A stretch of 64,000 nucleotides of DNA, from contig JBKBSO010000007.1 of the NCBI GenBank assembly GCA_046291695.1, positions 1 to 64,000 of the forward strand, given 5' to 3'. Shown piece by piece: positions 61,417-64,000 of this stretch. The stretch is from PNNG01 sp046291695. GTDB taxonomy: Bacteria; Bacteroidota; Bacteroidia; UBA7662. A model generated the notes under the pieces. It was given only the letters and a program-made list of their open reading frames with translations, did not search any database and was not told the DNA's origin. The translations under genes and the position numbers were made by a program. Each line of letters starts with the position of its first letter. Position 1 is the first letter of the stretch.

Positions 61417-61819
61417 ACTGATCGCCAATCATGATGCGGCGGTAGTTGTAAATGAGGGTGTCGCCCTTAACTCTAAAGGTAAAACTGATGTCTTCTGTAA
61501 GATCAATGATGTAATTGGGTGAACCCGCTGCTTGAGCAGGGTCAGGGCGATATTTAAAGGTATCGATTAAAGCCCCTCCTTGGAAACGGAAACCGCGACC
61601 CCCGCTTGCAAATGAGTCGGTTTGGGTAATGCCGGTGCTCTGCGGTGAAGCATTCAAATTACCTAAGCTGTCTTTGGTAAAAACCCATTCCCAGCGAGCA
61701 TTGTGCAAACCATGCGGATCTTCGTTGGGTTGGGGGGCAGCTTGTTCATCTTTTTTACAGGCCGAAAAACTTACAATTACAGCCAATAGGCCAAATAGTG
61801 GGAGGCTAAACTTTTTCAT
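61397..61819 (-). CDS. Lipocalin-like lipoprotein
   Basis: A 140-residue lipoprotein. MKKFSLPLFGLLAVIVSFSAC places the lipid at residue 21; the ATG at 61819 is used since an upstream in-frame ATG adds nothing. The mature part is short, with a lipocalin-like pattern (NARWEWVFTKDSLG, ISFTFRVKGDTLIYNYR). It is like the lipoprotein at 44822 in general form but is not obviously a close copy. Function unknown. Its end overlaps that of the SRPBCC gene by 20 bp. Confidence 0.65.
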   Translation of the reverse strand: MKKFSLPLFGLLAVIVSFSACKKDEQAAPQPNEDPHGLHNARWEWVFTKDSLGNLNASPQSTGITQTDSFASGGRGFRFQGGALIDTFKYRPDPAQAAGSPNYIIDLTEDISFTFRVKGDTLIYNYRRIMIGDQFMVRKR

Positions 61820-61902
61820 AATTACGAACAACAAGTTTAGCTATTGGCAACGGATTCTCAAACAACAGTTTTAGAAAAACTGTTAAAATTTGTAATTCCC
61901 TC

Positions 61903-62091
61903 CTAGTCAAACTGCACCGGTCGCAACCGATCGTGAATGTCGAAATCGGCCCTGCCATCTACCATTTTTTGCATCGGCTGCGCGGGGACCTGCTCAGGTG
62001 GAGACTGAGGCCAGTTTTGTACAGCAAGGGCAATCATCCAAAGCAGGCTCACAATGAGCATGGTCCGCAATAAGGCTTTCATGGTCGTCAT
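61903..62091 (-). CDS. Small single-span membrane protein
   Basis: A 59-62-residue protein (start at 62091 or 62082). One membrane helix (ALLRTMLIVSLLWMIALAV) is followed by a proline- and glutamine-rich tail. It lies 70 bp beyond the carbonic anhydrase stop codon on the same strand and may be part of that unit. No family recognised; a longer upstream start would overlap carbonic anhydrase and is not favoured. Confidence 0.45.
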   Translation of the reverse strand: MTTMKALLRTMLIVSLLWMIALAVQNWPQSPPEQVPAQPMQKMVDGRADFDIHDRLRPVQFD

Positions 62092-62160
62092 ATTGGCAAT
62101 TACGATGCCAAAACAACTTTGGATTGGGCAGGCGTGAATTTCAACAACGGCCAACTGCTC

Positions 62161-62796
62161 CTACAAATCGTCGAAGCGAAAAATGGGCTCCAGGTCGTCG
62201 AGCTTGTTCATCATCACCCGAAGATCCTTAATGATACCCGTGTCGAGTCCGTATACCCAGCCATGGATGTGCAATTGTTGGGCTTTCCAAGCTTTTTGTA
62301 CCAGGGTGGTTTTGGCCAAATTACGAACCTGTTCCATTACGTTGAGTTCAACCAAGCGGTCGCTGCGTTGCTTATCATCTTCAATCGCCTCAAGTTGCCC
62401 TTTGTGTTTTTCGTACACTTCCTTGATGTTGCGCAACCACTTATTTACCAAACCGGTATTGTTGTGTCCCATGGCCGCAATAACACCCCCACAGCCATAA
62501 TGCCCGCATACAATAATGTGCTTTACCTTTAGCACCTCAATGGCATATTGCAAAACCGCCAAAAAGTTAAAATCGGTATGCACCACCATATTGGCCACAT
62601 TGCGATGTACAAAAATTTCACCCGGCAAGGTGCCGGTGATTTCGTTGGCGGGTACCCGACTATCGCTACAACCCACCCACAAAAATTCAGGTGTTTGTGT
62701 TGCGGCTAATCGCTCAAAATAGCCCGGATCGGTTCGAAGGCGCTCGGCCACCCAAGCAGCATTATTCTCGAGCAATTTCAGGTATTTATCGGGCAT
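62161..62796 (-). CDS. Beta-class carbonic anhydrase
   Basis: A 211-residue zinc enzyme that interconverts CO2 and bicarbonate. The zinc ligands and partner residues are C43, D45, R47 (VGCSDSRVP), H99 and C102 (CGHYGCGG). Full length, similar to E. coli Can. It begins 11 bp after the SulP transporter gene, so the two form an operon. A bicarbonate transport and hydration pair is the natural reading. Confidence 0.95.
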   Translation of the reverse strand: MPDKYLKLLENNAAWVAERLRTDPGYFERLAATQTPEFLWVGCSDSRVPANEITGTLPGEIFVHRNVANMVVHTDFNFLAVLQYAIEVLKVKHIIVCGHYGCGGVIAAMGHNNTGLVNKWLRNIKEVYEKHKGQLEAIEDDKQRSDRLVELNVMEQVRNLAKTTLVQKAWKAQQLHIHGWVYGLDTGIIKDLRVMMNKLDDLEPIFRFDDL

Positions 62797-62807
62797 AGGG
62801 CAGGGTG

Positions 62808-64000
62808 TTAATGACGAATGATGCGTTCAGGCAGGTTGATGCCTATCAAATCTACACGGATATTCCGTTCAGCGGCATTGATTTTAAAATCCCGAAGCAC
62901 TTCAAGAACATCCTGATCAATATAAGTCGAATGTCGGCCATCGATACAAATGCTACTATATTCAGGCAAAGCGCGCAGGTATTTAGAGATGGCCCCTTTA
63001 TTGAGATAACTCACCTCTTCTGACAAAGCCATGGTGTAGGTGTTAGGGCCTGTTTTTTCGGGCTGAAAAGCATTACGAAAATTATTTCGCAAGATGTAAA
63101 ACAAGGCAATACACATGCCTATGGCAATTCCGCTAAGCAAATCGGTAAATACAATGGCCACAACCGTGCACACAAAGGGCAAAAACTGGGTGTAGCCCAG
63201 TTTATACATCCCCCGATACAAACCTACGGTCGATAACCGGTAGCCGATAAAAAGCAAAATTGCCGCAAGGGCCGAAAGGGGAATACGGTTGAGTAAAGCC
63301 GGAATGGCCAGTACAAAACCAAGCAAACATAATCCATGAAATATGGCTGAGATCCTCGTACGGGCACCTGCCGTTACATTGGCCGAGGAACGCACAATGA
63401 CGGATGTGAGCGGCAATCCTCCTAAAAAACCACTTACCATATTGCCTACTCCCTGCGCCATTAGCTCACGATTAGGTGGACTGATGCGTTTCCATGGGTC
63501 GAGCTTATCGGAAGCCTCGAGGCTTAGTAAACTTTCGATACTGGCAATGACCGCGAGGGTAAATACCACCTTCCAAAATAACGGATTGGCCAGCATGCCC
63601 CAATCGTGTTGCGGCAAACGATATGCTTCATCGGCATCTAACAAATGGGGAATATTTACTAGATGATAGCCCCCTAGTTGATGCGCAGGCAAAAAAAGAC
63701 CCGCAAATTCATTGAGCAGGGTACAGACCACCACCACCACCAAGGGGCCCGGAATTAACTGAAAAAAAGCGAATCGCTGTAGCCTTTTGGTTTGCCAAAG
63801 CAACAACAACATCAAGGCAATCGCAGCCAAAAACGCAGCCATGGGCTCGGGATGGAGAAATGATTGCACAATTTCGGCGAATGTATTTAACTGGCTCGGA
63901 CCACTGAAGGTGGTAACCCCCATGGCGGTGGCATCGAAACCTAAAGCATGCGGAATCTGCTTAAGTATGAGGATAACACCAATCCCGGCGAGCATGCCTT
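62808..64000 (-). CDS. SulP family anion transporter (5' end beyond window)
   Basis: At least 395 residues are visible; the N-terminus and first membrane helices lie beyond position 64000. The visible part has about eight or nine hydrophobic segments and the SulP pattern GNMVSGFLGGLPLTSVIVRSSAN, split: then VTAGARTRISAIFHG. The C-terminal 110 residues are a STAS domain (VSYLNKGAISKYLRALPEYSS, DGRHSTYIDQD). Substrate may be sulfate, or bicarbonate as in BicA; the downstream carbonic anhydrase, 11 bp away, favours bicarbonate. Confidence 0.9.
   Translation of the reverse strand, partial: GMLAGIGVILILKQIPHALGFDATAMGVTTFSGPSQLNTFAEIVQSFLHPEPMAAFLAAIALMLLLLWQTKRLQRFAFFQLIPGPLVVVVVCTLLNEFAGLFLPAHQLGGYHLVNIPHLLDADEAYRLPQHDWGMLANPLFWKVVFTLAVIASIESLLSLEASDKLDPWKRISPPNRELMAQGVGNMVSGFLGGLPLTSVIVRSSANVTAGARTRISAIFHGLCLLGFVLAIPALLNRIPLSALAAILLFIGYRLSTVGLYRGMYKLGYTQFLPFVCTVVAIVFTDLLSGIAIGMCIALFYILRNNFRNAFQPEKTGPNTYTMALSEEVSYLNKGAISKYLRALPEYSSICIDGRHSTYIDQDVLEVLRDFKINAAERNIRVDLIGINLPERIIRH

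Noticed and set aside
1..64000. CRISPR array, prophage, transposase or defence island
   Set aside because: I saw no regularly spaced repeats, phage structural genes, transposase genes or known defence genes; the window is backbone genes throughout.

Overview
The window is a stretch of chromosome from a member of the Bacteroidota. The evidence is three secreted proteins with type IX secretion (T9SS) C-terminal sorting domains (one type B at 13043-15433, two type A at 53591-56927), a CarboxypepD-plug TonB-dependent receptor, a DUF4270 lipoprotein beside glmS, a folP-cdaA pair, many short lipoproteins, and repeated promoter -7 boxes of the Bacteroidota form TAnnTTTG. I cannot place it below phylum/class level. 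It looks like ordinary dense chromosomal backbone: no phage, no insertion sequence, no CRISPR array, and no rRNA or tRNA gene that I could recognise.

Layout. 1-3.6 kb: a GNAT-like protein convergent with a methyltransferase-trmH pair, then a TetR regulator with a perfect inverted-repeat operator candidate. 3.6-5.9 kb: prs, rplY (L25/Ctc), pth, ending in a strong terminator. 6.1-10.2 kb (minus): a short GT5-like protein, a DUF4270 lipoprotein and glmS, overlapping or nearly touching. 10.2-13.0 kb (plus): panC, panD, a flippase-like membrane protein, and an rfaE2-type nucleotidyltransferase. 13.0-17.2 kb: a T9SS type B adhesin-like protein, rmuC, and a small secreted coiled-coil protein. 17.4-20.7 kb: a two-gene metal ABC importer in which four functions are fused into two polypeptides. 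20.8-28 kb: a lipoprotein, then recJ-lptB-GH3 (minus), methylmalonyl-CoA epimerase, kbl. 28-37 kb: UDP-glucose dehydrogenase, folP-cdaA, DUF1599, DoxX-like, OppB-like permease, aroK, an LpxH-like hydrolase and a glycosyltransferase. 37-39.2 kb: an AraC-type regulator convergent with a membrane-spanning TPR-like/HTH protein. 39.2-45.3 kb: a lipoprotein, a beta-helix lipoprotein, a TonB receptor, another lipoprotein. 45.4-53.5 kb: an arginase-fold protein without its metal ligands, a lysoplasmalogenase/AGMO-like hydroxylase pair, tatA-gatA, a PQQ-type sugar dehydrogenase with ldcA, murB. 53.6-60 kb: two T9SS cargo proteins and gcvP. 60-64 kb: small proteins, a beta-carbonic anhydrase, and a SulP transporter cut by the window edge.

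The most unusual content is the importer at 17404-20671. One protein is a TroA-type metal-binding protein joined through one membrane helix to the ABC ATPase. The other is the ABC-3 permease joined to a full DtxR/MntR-type metal-responsive regulator with a FeoA-like tail. An imperfect TTTAG/CTAAA inverted repeat sits inside the operon's own promoter, so uptake and metal sensing may form one membrane-bound circuit. Second is a family of dispersed, hairpin-rich intergenic repeats (three copies, at 5.9, 25.4 and 44.5 kb) with matching ends and different middles. Third, several genes have a -7 box only 3-8 nt before the start codon, which suggests leaderless mRNAs.

All calls come from reading the sequence and from knowledge of families; no database search was run.
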